Source of the DNA: Phaeosaccion multiseriatum
Taxonomy: Eukaryota; Ochrophyta, other classes
Reading direction: 5' to 3'
Assembly: GCA_965112735.1 (NCBI GenBank)
Contig: OZ218957.1
Location: 930,001-994,000, forward strand
DNA length: 64,000 nucleotides
In this document: piece by piece, positions 16,558 through 30,609 of the stretch
Position numbering within the stretch: the first letter of the stretch is position 1
How the letters are laid out: the number at the start of each line of letters is the position of its first letter
Notes under the pieces: generated by a model
Seen by the model: only the letters and a program-made list of their open reading frames with translations
Told to the model about the DNA's origin: nothing
The model's database searches: none
Position numbers and translations under genes: made by a program

Positions 16558-19206
16558 GGATGTGGGTGGGTGGGTGGGAGGGAGGGGGGTGGATGTATGT
16601 GTGTATGTGTGTGTGTCTCTGCGTGTGGAATGTATGTGATGTGAATGGGTGTGTATGGATATGTCCGTGATGCCCCCTCCCACTCCTCCTCCTCCTCCTC
16701 CTCCTCAACAGTTCGTCAAGGCTACAGCCGACATCATCTGGCTACGCTGGAACCGACCCCGTCAAGACTCTCGCGGACGGCCCCTTGTCGGAGGAATGGC
16801 AGCAGAGGCCAGACCCATACGCTACCGTCTGCTCATGCGGGGGGGTTTCCGCCAGTGGGAGGTTGGAGCGCGTGTGCGTGTCGTCTTCAAGAAGAAGGCA
16901 CTGGATGGCATTCGAGGGGCACGTCACCTCGCAGCCGCGGAGCGCCAAGTGCAGGCCATGGGGGGGGGGGAGGGAGGAGCAAGTACCGGCAGGTCTTTGG
17001 TAAGTGAGGAAGTGGTTAAATGGTTGGTTAATAGATGAAGTGGGTCAGTGCGTGTGTGTGTGTGTTTGCATGTGTGTGTGTTTGTGTGTGTGTGCGTGTG
17101 CGTGTGTGTGCGTGCGTGTGTGTGTGGGGGGGGGTGTGAGTGGGGTGTGGATGGGGTAGGGGGAGAGAGGGTGCGATCCGTTTGCTGCTGTCCTTGTCCT
17201 TCCCGTGGCAACGCTTCGCCTCACTCCTCTCCTCACCCTCCCTCCACCCCATCCCAACCCGCCCTCCCTCCCTCCCTCCGTCCCTCCCTCCTCCCCTTCG
17301 CTCTCCTCTCCTTTTCCACAGGAGTCTTGCTCGTCTCTGGTGTCGTCTGTAGAGAGCACCACAAGCCACGCCAGTGCCTCTTCCGTCCTCTCCGGCTCCA
17401 TCGGCAGCGTCAAAGAGGCAGACACTGCCCAGCATAGCGGCTTGCAAGACGCGGAGAGAAGGGCACAGGCGAGGCGAGCAAGGGCCAGGCACAAGCTACC
17501 TTACACAGGGCAGGCAGGGGAGACTGGGAGTTTGAGTTCCGGGACATATGCCCCGTCATCGTCGCACTCCCTCTTGTTGCCTACAAGCTCCGTAGCTCCA
17601 TCATCAGCAGCAGCAGCAGCAGCAGCAGCACCAGCTCTGCTGCTCAACGCCACAATAACGCGTGTTCACCACCAACCCGTGAGTGAGTCCGGGCTCTTTG
17701 ACGTGCTCTACGACGACGGGTCCAAGGAGAAGAAGGTGGAACGATCGCGCGTTCAGTTCCTGCATGCGCCGCCGTGGGAGCTGCTCTACGAAGGGGAGGG
17801 ACTCGGCTATGCGGTCAAGGGCATGGCGCCGCTCAGCGTGTTGGAGAGAGAGGCCAAGCGACCCTTCAGGGTGAGAGTTTGCCTGTGTGTATGTGTGTGT
17901 GTGTGCGTGTGTGCGTGTGTATGTGTGTGTATGTGTGTGTATGTGTCTGTGTGTATGTGTCTGTGTGTATATTTGTGTGCGTGTGTGTGTGTGTGTGTGC
18001 GTGTGTGTCTGTGTGTGCATATGTGTGTGCATGTGCGTATATGTGTGTGAGTGCGTGTGTGTGTACGTGCGTGTGTACATGTGCGCGCCTTTGCGTGTGT
18101 GTGTATGTGTGTGTATGCCTCCCTGCCCCCCCCCCCCCCGCCCACATGACTGACTGCCTGCCCCTGCCCATATGACTGCAGGTGGCAGCGGACTTCTCCT
18201 TGCAATGCGTGGGCGCAGACTGTCCCCCTGGGTCCCCTAGTCAGTTCAGCCCTGTGGTTGTCTATCGCACCGTAGAGGCCCGATTCATCCCCCCGCCCTC
18301 TCGTAAGGCTGGGGGTGGCAGTAGTGCTGTGGGCAGTGGTGGTGGTGGTGGTGGTGGTGGTGGTGGTGGTGGTGGTGGTGGTGGTGGTGGTGGTGGTGGT
18401 GGTGCTGACCCATTGGTCAAGAGGAAGCTGCAAGACGCGATAGCGAGGGGCACTGAGGGCCTCACGGGAGAGGAGGAGGAGGAAGGGGTGAGTGGGGGCG
18501 GGGTTGGGTCTGGGGGCCCAAGCATGAGCACCAACGCCACCTCCTCCTCGACTTGCTCCATGCTATCGGGCGTGTTTGTGGCGGCGGGCAGGGGGCCTGC
18601 GATGACATAGACGTAGGAGGGGACCGGAACGGAGGAGGGATGGATGGATGGATGGATGGCAGCAGATGGTGGATAGGCAGGGAGAGTCGTAGATCGTAGA
18701 GGACAGCAGACGGCCAGTCGCACAGCGGAACTATATGACTGACCGGTATGGCTCTAGGGCTATCGAATGTAATTACTTTAACCGATAGCCACACTGTCGG
18801 CCGAACGCTCTCGCCCTCCTGTGCCACGCTCCTGACAGGACAGGCTCCGAACATCTCTCACTCCTCTCTTCCTGTGTGTCTCTCTCACTCCTCTCTTTCA
18901 ATGTTGTCTCTCTCTTCCCTCTCTCACTCCTCTCTTTCAATGTTGTCTCTCTCTTCCCTCTCTCACTCCTCTCTTCCTGTGTGTCTCTCTCACTCCTCTC
19001 TTTCAATGTTGTCTCTCTCTTCCCTCTCTCACTCCTCTCTTTCAATGTTGTCTCTCTCTTCCCTCTCTCACTCCTCTCTTTCAATGTTGTCTCTCTCCTC
19101 CCTCTCTCACTCCTCTCTTCCTGTGTGTCTCTCTCCTCTCCGGGCGTGCGCGTGTGTGCGTTCATACATGTATGTATGTATGTATGTATGTATGTATGTA
19201 TGTATG

Positions 19207-19237
<31 letters not shown>

Positions 19238-19450
19238 TGTGCGTGTGTGGGTGGTTGTGTGTGTGTGTGGGCGTGTGTATATGAGTGTACGTGTGTGTAT
19301 GTGTGTGTGCGTGTGTGTACATGTGTGTGTGTGTATGTGTACATGCACGAGGGACCATAGCCAGAGGTCTACCCCCCTGTTGCCTACGAGCTTGACTTTG
19401 GCTGTGCCGATATTACGGAGCGCGACAAGTTCGGCTGTGAGGACGATTGA
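9884..19450 (+). CDS. Kelch-repeat protein with FN3-like and Tudor-like regions
   Basis: Seventeen exons: 9884-11355, 11715-11834, 12023-12158, 12286-12471, 12688-12749, 13136-13219, 13481-13613, 13928-14026, 14316-14455, 14757-14925, 15790-15831, 16162-16218, 16407-16520, 16712-16999, 17322-17870, 18182-18487 and 19367-19450, about 1346 residues. Residues 20-80 are highly acidic. About six kelch blades follow between residues 305 and 865 ([42 protein letters not shown], with NDLWLW and RYGHSLV partners). A short Glu/Arg-rich helix (about 866-930) precedes an FN3-like stretch ([10 protein letters not shown] to [12 protein letters not shown]) and a Tudor-like segment ([20 protein letters not shown]). 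A Gly run lies near the end. The intron after 16520 starts GC (CAG|GCAAGT). The last exon is less certain; reading through would instead stop at 18610. Probably a scaffold; a ciliary link rests only on its IFT81 neighbour. Confidence 0.8.
14926..15361. repeat. (GGGA)n microsatellite in a kelch-gene intron
   Basis: About 435 nt of GGGA units with scattered GGAA variants start immediately after the donor of the exon ending at 14925. Confidence 0.95.
18870..19130. repeat. About 39-bp tandem repeat in the last kelch intron
   Basis: The CTCTCTCACTCCTCTCTTTC plus AATGTTGTCTCTCTCTTCC block, or a variant with CCTGTGTGT, is repeated head to tail, then followed by ATGT and GT-rich tracts up to the acceptor at 19366. 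Confidence 0.8.
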
Positions 19451-19532
19451 GCCCACACCGCACTACACGTGTTTCCGTCACCGCTCTCTGCTCAAGGAAG
19501 GTTGAAGAGGTACCGCACCCGTCCGAGGAAGT

Positions 19533-19621
19533 GTTAAGAGTCATACATTTGCTGGACTGACACCTATCCACTAACATATTACGGGGGTAGGTGTCAGTCT
19601 CGCAAAAGTACGACTCTTAAC
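19533..19621. repeat. Near-perfect 89-nt hairpin element
   Basis: The outer arms GTTAAGAGTC and GACTCTTAAC are exact complements. Inner arms GACTGACACCTATCC and GGTAGGTGTCAGTC also pair, leaving a loop around ACTAACATATTACGG. It lies 82 bp beyond the kelch stop codon. It could be a small foldback (MITE-like) insertion or a 3'-end RNA hairpin; no clear target-site duplication was seen. Confidence 0.75.
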
Positions 19622-19913
19622 TTACCTCCCAGTAAAGTTCGAACTTCCCCCGCCCTGCGGAGTACTACCCCATTTCAGTTTCAAGTCTTTCGTCTCGCCT
19701 TCCAGTCCGCTCTTTTTTTCACTTTTTTTCCCATCCCATTTCAGCCCTGCCGTCCTGCGTCTCTCTCCTCCGAAGTACGCACCCCCTCTCCCAGCTGCAA
19801 GGCCCTTCTCTGCAGGCCCCTCTCCCCGTCCCTCTCTCCTTCTCTACTCCTAAACTAAGTTACTGCCCTTGACATAAGTATGCATGCCAACTTCGCCCCG
19901 CACGGCCCCTTCC

Positions 19914-21011
19914 TCAGATCCAGCATAAGCAGGGAAACCCGTTGGCATGCACCCACTGCTTGATCTCCAAGGCCTTGGCGTCTGAACCACGAAGAACCGC
20001 TACGTCCCTGAGAAACTGTGGGCACGACCTTGGGTCCCACGGACACTGTACTTCCTCTGATCGGAGCCACTTGAGTACTGCAAGGCTCATGCCATTCAAG
20101 ACTGCAGTGTAACAGACGTCGGCGTCCCAGAGGCAGAGGTGGCGGGCAGCGGCGTGGAGGAACTGCAGCGGCCGAAGGCTGCCGTTCTCAGCACAGTAGA
20201 AAGCCCCCTCATGCCACATTCCGTTTTCATTCCCCTCAATCAAGGCTCTCGTGCGAGGATGATGGAGCACGTACCCCGTGGCGGGAATGTGACCCCCCTT
20301 ACAAACGAAGTTCCACCTATCTTACCTTGCCACTTGACCATTTCTATATTTCCTCTGAAGGTAGCGATCACAAAAAATATGCTCGTCCCATGTACACCCC
20401 TCCTTTCCCGGAAGCTCCTATGGTTCTAGCAGCCATTGGAGAACACTTACGCCATGCTTCTTGTTGGATGCCGTTGTCAACCATAAATCTTCATAGCAGG
20501 AACTCTCGTTGGCAAGGAAAACCTCGACCACTTCTACAGTCCCATGCTTAGCAGCGGCTCTGAATGCCTTCCCACTCAGCTCGAAGCCCTGCCTCATCGC
20601 CCATCTCACGCACTCCACAGAGCTGACCACAGACACCAAGGTTGTCGTCAAGGCTGGGTACAAATGGGGATAGCAGACCCTCCACTCCTTGCTCGTGCCA
20701 GCAACAAAGAGGAAATCGTCCCCACCTACGTACTCCATCATGACCTGGAGCAGCCCGATAGAGGCCAAAGTCTCGTGGCAAGCTTTAAAGGGGTCTTGGT
20801 TCACTCCTCCTTCGTAAACCCCAGACCTTCCATCGTCGCCAACCTCAGCCTCGCCATCTCCCTCAGAGTCCGGTGGAGGCGTGCTTCCGTCCTCATACCC
20901 AGCCCCACCAGCAGTAGCACCTTCCTCCGACCCTGCTACAGACTTGCCTTTGGGGGGAGGGAGCATTTCTTGCCCTTCCACCGGTACCTTCTCCTCACTG
21001 GTGTGCTCCAT
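19914..21011 (-). pseudogene. Decayed ankyrin-type repeat protein (ochrophyte family)
   Basis: The minus strand opens at ATG 21011 with an acidic, Gly-rich N-terminus. The usual head of this family follows (LLQVMMEYVGGDDFLFVAG with SKEWRVCYPHL), then ankyrin-like helices (AAAKHGTVEVVEVFL, GVSVLQWLLEP). The frame then stops at TAG near 20418. Family-like sequence continues past the stop (ELPGKEGCTWDEHIFCD), shifts frame (ATFRGNIEMVKW), shifts again, and resumes as ALIEGNENGMWHEGAFYCAE through LAVLKWLRSEEVQCPWDP to TAA at 19914. One stop plus at least two frameshifts in about 150 nt, with no convincing splice sites, indicate a pseudogene. An unrecognised intron in 20270-20420 is the alternative. 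Confidence 0.7.
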
Positions 21012-21443
21012 ATCTTAGCTCTTCCGGCCTACACACAAGGAGGTCCTCTTCTCTACGGGACCCACTGAGAGCTCTTCAGTCCAGCAGTGCCCACTCTCGA
21101 TGGAAGTGTAGTCAAGCAGATGTTTCCCTTCAAAACACGGCTGAAGCTTCGTCCCTTCCACGACTGCTTGGGTAGGATGTGGGTAGAGACGCGGGTGATG
21201 CTGCTTCCCGTAAGAAACGATGGGCCTTAGTACGCTACGGCGATCCTACGGCTGGTGCTGCTGTGGCTACCATGTCTTCAAATGCACGTCTGTGCTCCTG
21301 GTAGGGCTACAGTAGAGGGCTTGAGGGCTTAAAGGAGAGAGAGAGACCGGCACGACGCGGGCCCTTTGCAGGCCTTGTTGACTTACTACACCTCCAATCT
21401 CCTCTCCCCTCTTTGCTCCATTGTGAGCTCAGTCCTCCTTGCC

Positions 21444-23497
<2,054 letters not shown>

Positions 23498-23810
23498 CAG
23501 GATTCTCAACTCCGCGAAGGGCCAGGGGAGAAGATGGCACTCGACGTGAGCCCTGGGTGATGTCCTTCAATGCCTGCCTTCGCCTGCTGAGGGGGAGAGG
23601 GGGAGAGTCAGTTTCACTCAACTTCAGTAGACATTTACTACCGCACACCAGTGGCTCCTTTTGGAGTAGGCACAGAATGCGATCGACACGAAATATCGAT
23701 ACGATATCGGTGTAACACTTACTGAATTTAGAACTGAAACTAAAACTGAGACGGATAGGAGCAAAGGAGGCGCCCTTTGACGGGAAGGGACTTGAGCTGA
23801 TGGACAGATG

Positions 23811-23842
<32 letters not shown>

Positions 23843-24466
23843 CTTTTGATTCATTGACTGACAGATTGAGCGACAGGGAGATGGATGGTTGATTTCACTG
23901 CGGCCACACATAGACAAACAGTGTGATGGGCGCAGCGGAGGTTGGCATTGGAAGGGGGGCGGCGGTCGGAGAGACATCCGAGGGAACACGGGAAGCGCGT
24001 CCGCCGTTGTCTTATCCCCATGGGGGGCAGCAGCAGCAGCAGAGGCAGCAGCAGCAGCAGCAGAAGCACCACCAGCAGCAGCAGCAGCAATGGCGGAAAC
24101 AGCAGCGCCGCGGCCTCCTCTTGCTGTTCCCCCCCACGGGTTTGGGCACGTCTGATCTCTGCATCAAGGCAGAGGCTTGAAGGCTTGGAGGCTCGCATGC
24201 TGCAAGCAGAGGCAAGAGCACTCTTCCTTCCTTCCTCGCTTCCTTTTGGAGGCTGAAGGCCCTTTACAGCCAATCAACAGCCACATATGATGAGAACGTG
24301 ATATGGGTTGAGCCGCTCCCTTTCCCTTGGGGGGGCGTCTCCACAACCCACGAACCCACAGTTCCCATGGCGTGCAATCCACCCCCATACGCTGAACAAT
24401 GTAACGGTAGATGGGTGGCTCTCCATCACCAACGGGCTGATGTTTCTGTCCCATGTATTCATCCAG
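23498..24466. other. Convergent intergenic region, no supported gene
   Basis: This stretch lies between the stop codons of two convergent genes. It holds a GATT tract near 23811 and CAG tracts at about 24029-24090. The CAG tracts produce long poly-Gln, poly-Leu or poly-Ala shadow frames without family features. I see no exon with convincing splice sites. Confidence 0.5.
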
Positions 24467-24836
24467 TCACGGGCGGGCGTCTCCCCACCGCGAGAGGGCG
24501 AGCTGAACCCGCTCCATCGCCACATCCAAGCGAATGGAGACTTGTGGACTTGACCCTTGGCCCCCTCCCGCCCCTCCTGCTGCTGCCGCTGCTACGCCGC
24601 CCTCACCTTCGCCTTCGTACACGAGGAAGGCGTCTTCTTCGTCGGACTGCAGCTCAAAGCCTTTTGCAAAGCACAACAGAAGAGAACAAGGCAAACAGCG
24701 ACGTAATCCTGAGTAAAGTTCCTGTGGAGTGGATGACCGACCGACCGACCGACCGGCCAACCAACACCAGCCGCCATGGCAGTGAGTTACTAATGAAAAG
24801 TACAGCAGTTCCAGCTTGAGAGAGATGGAGAGAGAA

Positions 24837-24867
<31 letters not shown>

Positions 24868-26751
24868 GCTCTCCGCTGTATGTGGCATGATGTGTACCCC
24901 ACGTGCCACGGAAATTGTACAGCACCAGAAGGGAGGGAAAAGACAGGAAAGAGAACCCTCAACTCACAGCTGAACAACCAACTGACCTGCGGCGGTGAGG
25001 ATGTCAATGGCGCCCTCCACCCCAGCCACCTTGGCGTGGAAGGCCGGGTTGTTGAGTCTCACGCGTCGGAACTTGGCCTCACCTGTAGATACATTGCCCA
25101 GCACCTAGAAACGCATAGACAGGAGCCGAGGGGATGGATGGATGGATGGATGGATGGATAGATGGATGGATGGATGGATGGATGGATGGATGGATGGATG
25201 GATGGGTGGATGGATAGATTGATGGATGGGTGGATGGATGGATAGATGGATGGATGGATGGATGGATGGATGGATGGATGGATGGGTGGATGGGTGGATG
25301 GATGGATCGATAGAGTAAGTCCATGAGGGGGCAGGGCAGGAAGGGTTGGTGTTGGTAGTTGAACGTAAGAAGACATAAGATACATGTAAGAAGACCTATA
25401 TGTATGTATGTGTGTGTATGTGACCCGACCCGACCGAGCGAGGACCCGAAGCTCTAACTTCACTGCCCCCCCCCCCTTCTCGGCATAGAAGAGAGAGATA
25501 TCCCATCCACTGCCATCCCCATCCATTCCCCCATCCCCCGCCACACCACACATCCCGCACCTTCCCGATGGTCTTGAGTGCTGCCGTGCACACTTCTGCG
25601 GCTCCTCTCTCCACTGCGCCCCCCTCCCCCTCTGTGTCCTCCCTCACGCGTGTCTCCATGAAGCCGATGGCCTCGTCGAGGTGAGAAGCAATGCTTGCTC
25701 GCTCCCCTACAAAGGCCTCCGGAGCCACGGCCACCCCGCCCGTCCCACTGCTGCTACTCGCTCCGAGGCTGCCAACGCTGGCATTGCTTACGCTGGTCGG
25801 AAGAGAGGAGGGATTCCCCGGCGCTGGTTGTGAGGAGAGGGAGCCCCCTCCTCCTGCTGCTCCTCCTCCGTCTCCCTCTGCCCCTGCCCCTGCCCGCGCC
25901 CCTGCCACGGCCGCCGCCGCCATGCGTGTGGGTCCTATTTGGGCCTCGAAGGGGTTGTACCCCAACTGCGATGCCGTGTGCGCTTCGCTTGCCTTGACCG
26001 CCTCGACCATGCGCCGCGTGGCTTCGCTATTGGATGGTCCAAACTCGTTATTGATTTCGCCATTCTGGGTACCATCTTCGCGCCTCTCCTGCTGAATCTG
26101 CCTCGCCCGCTGCCCCTTCTTGTCCCAGGCTTTGGTTCGGTCCTCTGCTGCCTTCAGAGCGGCTGCTCTTTGCTCTCTCTTCTCCGCGTCCGTCAGAGGA
26201 GGCGGTGGTTTTAGCTGTGAAGCTGCATTTCCTCCGATTGCGCCCTTCTTCCCTAATGCAAACCCCGTGGACCCCGTCTTCTTCCCCCCCTTCTTCCCTT
26301 CCGCTGCTTGTTTGCCTTCCCTTCTGAAGGTCAGAGTGACGGGCCTGCCTATTGCCCCCGCCACTGCTACCAACTCATTGTAGCCGGGACTGGATGTGCC
26401 CTCGATGCCTACCACGACGTCTCCCTTCTGGACCTTCCCGGAGGCCTGACCGGAGGAGGAGCGTCAGGCACAGAGAAGAAATCGTAAGGAAGCAGCAACG
26501 TGTGTTCCGAGAATCAGAATGAGCTGAGGCTGCCACACAAATGGGTGAGAGAACAAACCAAAGATGTCGTGCTTGCTCACCTCACTCCCATTCAGAACAT
26601 CGTTCACCCTCGCGGCCCCCGTTGCGTTGTCCTTGCCGAGGCTGAGGCCGAGTTGGGGCTTCTTGAAGATGACATCGAACTCCTTGGTCCCCCCTCCTTT
26701 GCCTTCTTTCAAGTCACTCAGCTTGCCCTTCATTTCCTTCAAGAAGTCCAT
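24467..26751 (-). CDS. PDZ plus PUB domain protein, likely Cdc48/p97 cofactor
   Basis: Four exons on the minus strand, 26581-26751, 25561-26445, 24987-25104 and 24467-24660, with GT-AG introns, give 455 residues. Residues about 22-92 form a PDZ domain ([16 protein letters not shown] with the GLSL carboxylate loop, then [12 protein letters not shown] and RPVTLTFRR). A basic linker and an Ala/Gly/Ser-rich middle follow. Residues about 305-415 form a PUB domain: [57 protein letters not shown] domains bind the C-terminal tail of the AAA ATPase p97/Cdc48; PDZ domains bind other C-termini. A role in p97-linked quality control is inferred from those family functions, and HRD1, another part of that system, is encoded about 15 kb away. 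The start is the first Met before the PDZ. It is divergent from the gene at 27187. Confidence 0.88.
25131..25312. repeat. (GGAT)n microsatellite in the PDZ-PUB gene
   Basis: Imperfect GGAT units fill much of the intron between 25104 and 25561 (minus-strand gene). Confidence 0.9.
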
Positions 26752-27186
26752 CTTGTGCGTGGATATCGTGCGGAGGCAGGTACAAGTGAGGGAGAGGAGA
26801 AGGAGGGAATTCTCAAGGGTAAATAAATCTCGATGACTCCAAGTTTGACTTATCCTGGCCTTTAGCTCTGTGAATGGTCTCTGCCCACTGCAGAGGGGTG
26901 AGCGCTGGGTCTGCCCAATGCACCGGAGTTGGGAGATCGGTCCGAAAGAACCAGCCGAAAGCAAAAAGCAGGGGGAGAGTTGGTTCTCCAAAATCCCAAA
27001 TCACAGGGCGTCCGCCAATCGCCAAATCTGCTACTTTTTCCCCTCTTCTCCTTCTTTGCTCTGTATATAGAGCCTTTATTCCCCCCGTTTTGAGCATCAA
27101 GAGCACCTGTGCAAGGAGGAGGGGCACACTGTACAGGAGTTAGGAATCAGCAGGCTCTAATTTGAGAGAGAGACACTATCAAGGCC
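26752..27186. promoter_or_regulatory. Divergent promoter region with a TATA-like element
   Basis: The 435 bp between the PDZ-PUB start (minus) and the next gene's start (plus) contain CTCTGTATATAGAG at about 27059-27072, a palindromic TATA-like site about 115-130 bp upstream of the plus-strand ATG. Promoter function is inferred. Confidence 0.35.
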
Positions 27187-28248
27187 ATGCGGCGAGGCAG
27201 GCCAGGAGCGAGCGGAGCAGCGCCAGAAGGAGCAGCGGCAGGAGCAGGCGAAAGAGAGTATGGGCTTTTGGGAAGGAGAATGAGGGAACAGGGGCGACGG
27301 TATCCAGCGCCACTCCCTCGAGGTCGAGCACCGTATGCGTTGTGGAACCTCTCCCTTTTTGTGCTGGTAGGCTTGCTCACGAAGAGTGCCTACGCCAGCA
27401 GCGCGAGGGGAGGACGGACGAGCATAGCAACCCCCACAAAATCGCCCGGCAGCCCTAGCGCTAGCTCTGGCAGCAGCACGAGCAGCAGCAGTAGAAGCAC
27501 CAGCAGCACCAGCACCAGCAGCAACAACAACACCGAGGCCAATTGTACGCGTACACGTGGCCGTAGGCGGGCCGGAATGGGGGCCAAGTCGCTATCAGGT
27601 CTCTTCGGTGGCTTGTGTGGGACTTACACGCACGATGTGGACGCCACGACAAGTATCAGCGTCGGTTATGACCTCGGACGGGACGGGATGTTCCCTCTGA
27701 GCGCCGTCACCTCCCTCACCTGTAGTAAGAACACCGCCACCAATCTTGTAGTGCGAGATCACAGTGTGAGGGCCTCAGGACGGCTGACCTGGCTGACGGG
27801 CCCGAGAGCAGCCATCGCCAGCACCACCCTCGAGAGCGGGGGGCGTTTCATTAGTACGGAGGTGAACCAAGGGGCCAAGCGAATGCAAGCCGCCTTCGGA
27901 CGGTTCTTCTGTAACGACCGATTGCGCGTGGTGCTGCGTCCGCTTGTGACTTACGGACATATGCGCTCCTACCGACATGACTTCCGGGCGTGGCTTCCCC
28001 AGCCAAAGCCTGCCAGCGAGGCCGGGTTGCCGAGGTATGATTGGACTACGTATGCTGTGCTGTCGCGAGAGGTGGCGGGTGTAGGAAGGTTTACTACCCT
28101 TACGTATGTTAAGGATCCCCCTTTGTGATATGCTCAATCTCTCTGAATGCGAAGTAAAAGGTATCCTCCCTCCCTTCCTTCCTCCCCTGGTCTGTGGCTT
28201 GTATCTCTCTGTTGATGTGAACGCCTGCCATCCATCACTCCCGCCTCC

Positions 28249-28300
<52 letters not shown>

Positions 28301-28855
28301 CATGCACACAGCTCCATGACCCTTGAGGACAACACCCTGTGCACGAGCTGGTCTGAGCGTTTCCCGGACGATAGCTTCCTTCGCAACCTCGGTCTTCGCC
28401 TCACAGTGCGCACAGGAGGCAAGGGACTCGTGGTGGCTCAGCTGCTAGACGGTAGGAAGAGTCGACGTCTGTGGACACTGGAGGCTTCGGCCCCACTGCA
28501 TGATCCAATGGCGGCGACTTTCGCTGTGGAGAGGCAATGGCAAGTGTACACTGCGCCGCCTCTGTCCATACCTCGCCACTCACACTCACACTCACACTCC
28601 AGCAGCAGCAGCAGCAGCAGCGAGGAAGAGGAGTGGGAGGAGGAGTGGGAGGAGGAGTGGGAGGCGGAGCAGGAGAAGGGGGAGGGGCTGGGCGAGGACT
28701 TGGGCTTGGGCTCCGGGGCGGAAGGACTTGGGAGTTGGGGCCCGGGCTTAGATGGAGGGTCAGGCGGAGCGGCAGGGGGGCGAGAAGGAGGGGCTGGGGG
28801 GGGACAAGGAGGAGGGGCTGGCAGCGGGCGGATAGGGGGGCGAGTCGACGAGTAG
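27187..28855 (+). CDS. Predicted secretory-pathway or envelope protein, unknown function
   Basis: Two exons, 27187-28103 and 28312-28855, joined in phase 2 (AC|GTATGT donor, CACACAG acceptor after an AC microsatellite), give 486 residues. An in-frame ATG at 27280 is an alternative start. One hydrophobic segment (ALWNLSLFVLVGLLTKSAYA) looks like a signal anchor or cleavable leader. It is followed by a Ser/Thr-rich spacer and then about 230 residues rich in alternating polar and hydrophobic positions (TTSISVGYDLGRDG, LVVRDHSVRASGRLTWLTG, GRFTTLTSMTLEDNT, LGLRLTVRTGGKGLVVAQL). That pattern suggests beta strands, possibly a barrel. The tail is Glu- then Gly-rich. If the intron is not removed, the frame ends at 28128. 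I recognise no family. Confidence 0.65.
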
Positions 28856-30556
28856 GACGGCGGCGAGAGCGCGAGAGATGCGGCAGAGGAAGTGCTGACC
28901 GTCTTGTATCTGTATATATCACCGCCTGTGGGACAAGCTACCCACCTCAAGACATGAGACAAAGAGGGAGGAAGCCAAGTTTAGAAGTTCTTACTTTCTG
29001 CGTCGGACTCGAAGCAGGCTTTGATGATGCTGGGTACCTCGGATTTTCTCATCTCATTGGGAAGATCCAGTCCAATGGTAAAAGCGTATTAACGTATTAA
29101 CTTTTAACATAACTTGCCAACACTTGTATTCACCCAAGACACAACGCCATGATGTAAGACCTATGCCCTTCTCTCTTCCCTATACCATTGGACTCATTGG
29201 GCTCAGCTCAGGACGGGGAACACAGGGACCCCATTCTTTACAGCAGAAGAGAAAAGGTGTTTTAAAAGTAATCACAAGGTCGTGGAGAAGATGCTTAGTA
29301 AGAAAGAGCGTCAGCCGTCCTTTTACCATTCCCCGCCTCCCTCCCTGTTGACATAATGGCTGGTGAGACGGTGAGTGCGTGAGTGCATGCCTCAGCGCCG
29401 CCCTCAGAGGCGAAGAAAGGCTGCATCCCTCTAAGTGGCATGTGGGCCGTGGGCAGGCATATGGGAATCGGCTGTGGGGATATCCTGTGGGCCTCCCTTT
29501 TCACATGTTCTGTGCCCTCCAGCGAATGCTCCGCGAAACCGTCAACACCGTCAATACCACACGCCCGGCACTCCGGCACCACGCGCACACCCGCACCAGC
29601 TCCGGCGCCAAGCAGCAATGGTCTTGTGGGAGCACCAGAGGCAGGGGGGGGGGGGGCTCGACGAACTGGTGGCGTACCTTTCTACTGGTACCCAATCTGG
29701 TACCCAATACCTACCTCATGCCCCATACCCCGTCCCCAATGCTCCACGTGCACTGGGGGGGCGATAGAACGAGCTGCGGCGACTTTCGGTCTCTCTTCCT
29801 CTCTCATCTCCGCGTAGAGCGAAGGTCGGGCGCGGAGCAGAGGAGGAGTGCAGGAGCAACCTGGTGTGTCCATCCATGTTGACTCACTGCATCCATCCTG
29901 ACTCTCTCCTGGCATGCCTCGCTCTCTGGGGCTCGTCGCTTGTCGCATAGTCATGAGCTGAGAGGGCTGATTCCCTCCTTCTGAGTGCGTAGGGACAGTA
30001 GTGTTGGTTGGTCCTCGCGTAGCTGTACTCCTCAGCAGCCAGCACCTCGTCTTCTCGCTTGCATCTGAACTGGACTGCCCGGCACAGCCTCTTTGTATCT
30101 TCGCTCCTTCCCCACGCGATGGCCCCTTCCTCTCCTCCTGCTCCCCGCCCTGCCCCTGCCCCTGCCCATGCATTCTTCATGTCATGTCCCTCGCCAGTGA
30201 GTGGCTGGTCTCCTCGCTCGACATCTTGCTTGGAAGCGTCACCGCAACGACCGAGCTCCCTGCAGCAGTGACCACGCTCCCTGCTGCGTGCTCCCTGCGG
30301 CACGGCTCTCGAGGTTCGACGAGGCTGTCAGGCTGCTGTCAGGCTGCTGTCAGGCTGGTCCTTCGTCCTTCGCTGCTCATGTCTGAATGCCGTTTCTTTC
30401 GCGCATTGCGCTCTGGCTGCAGGCCGTGCTCGCTGTGTGTGCTTCACGCCGACCGTGGAGAGACTATGCGGGCAGCGGGCGAGCGAGCGGTAGAAGGAGA
30501 GAGCGAGAAGTGAGAGATAGCTAGAGAGAGGCAGAGAGGAGAGAGACAGCGAGGAA

Positions 30557-30609
<53 letters not shown>

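Noticed and set aside
23851-24273. Minus-strand poly-Leu 'membrane protein'
   Set aside because: The Leu run is the complement of CAG tracts, and the rest has no recognisable features.
29295-30303. Minus-strand frames between 29.3 and 30.3 kb as a gene
   Set aside because: No conserved motifs and no consistent splice connection between the frames.
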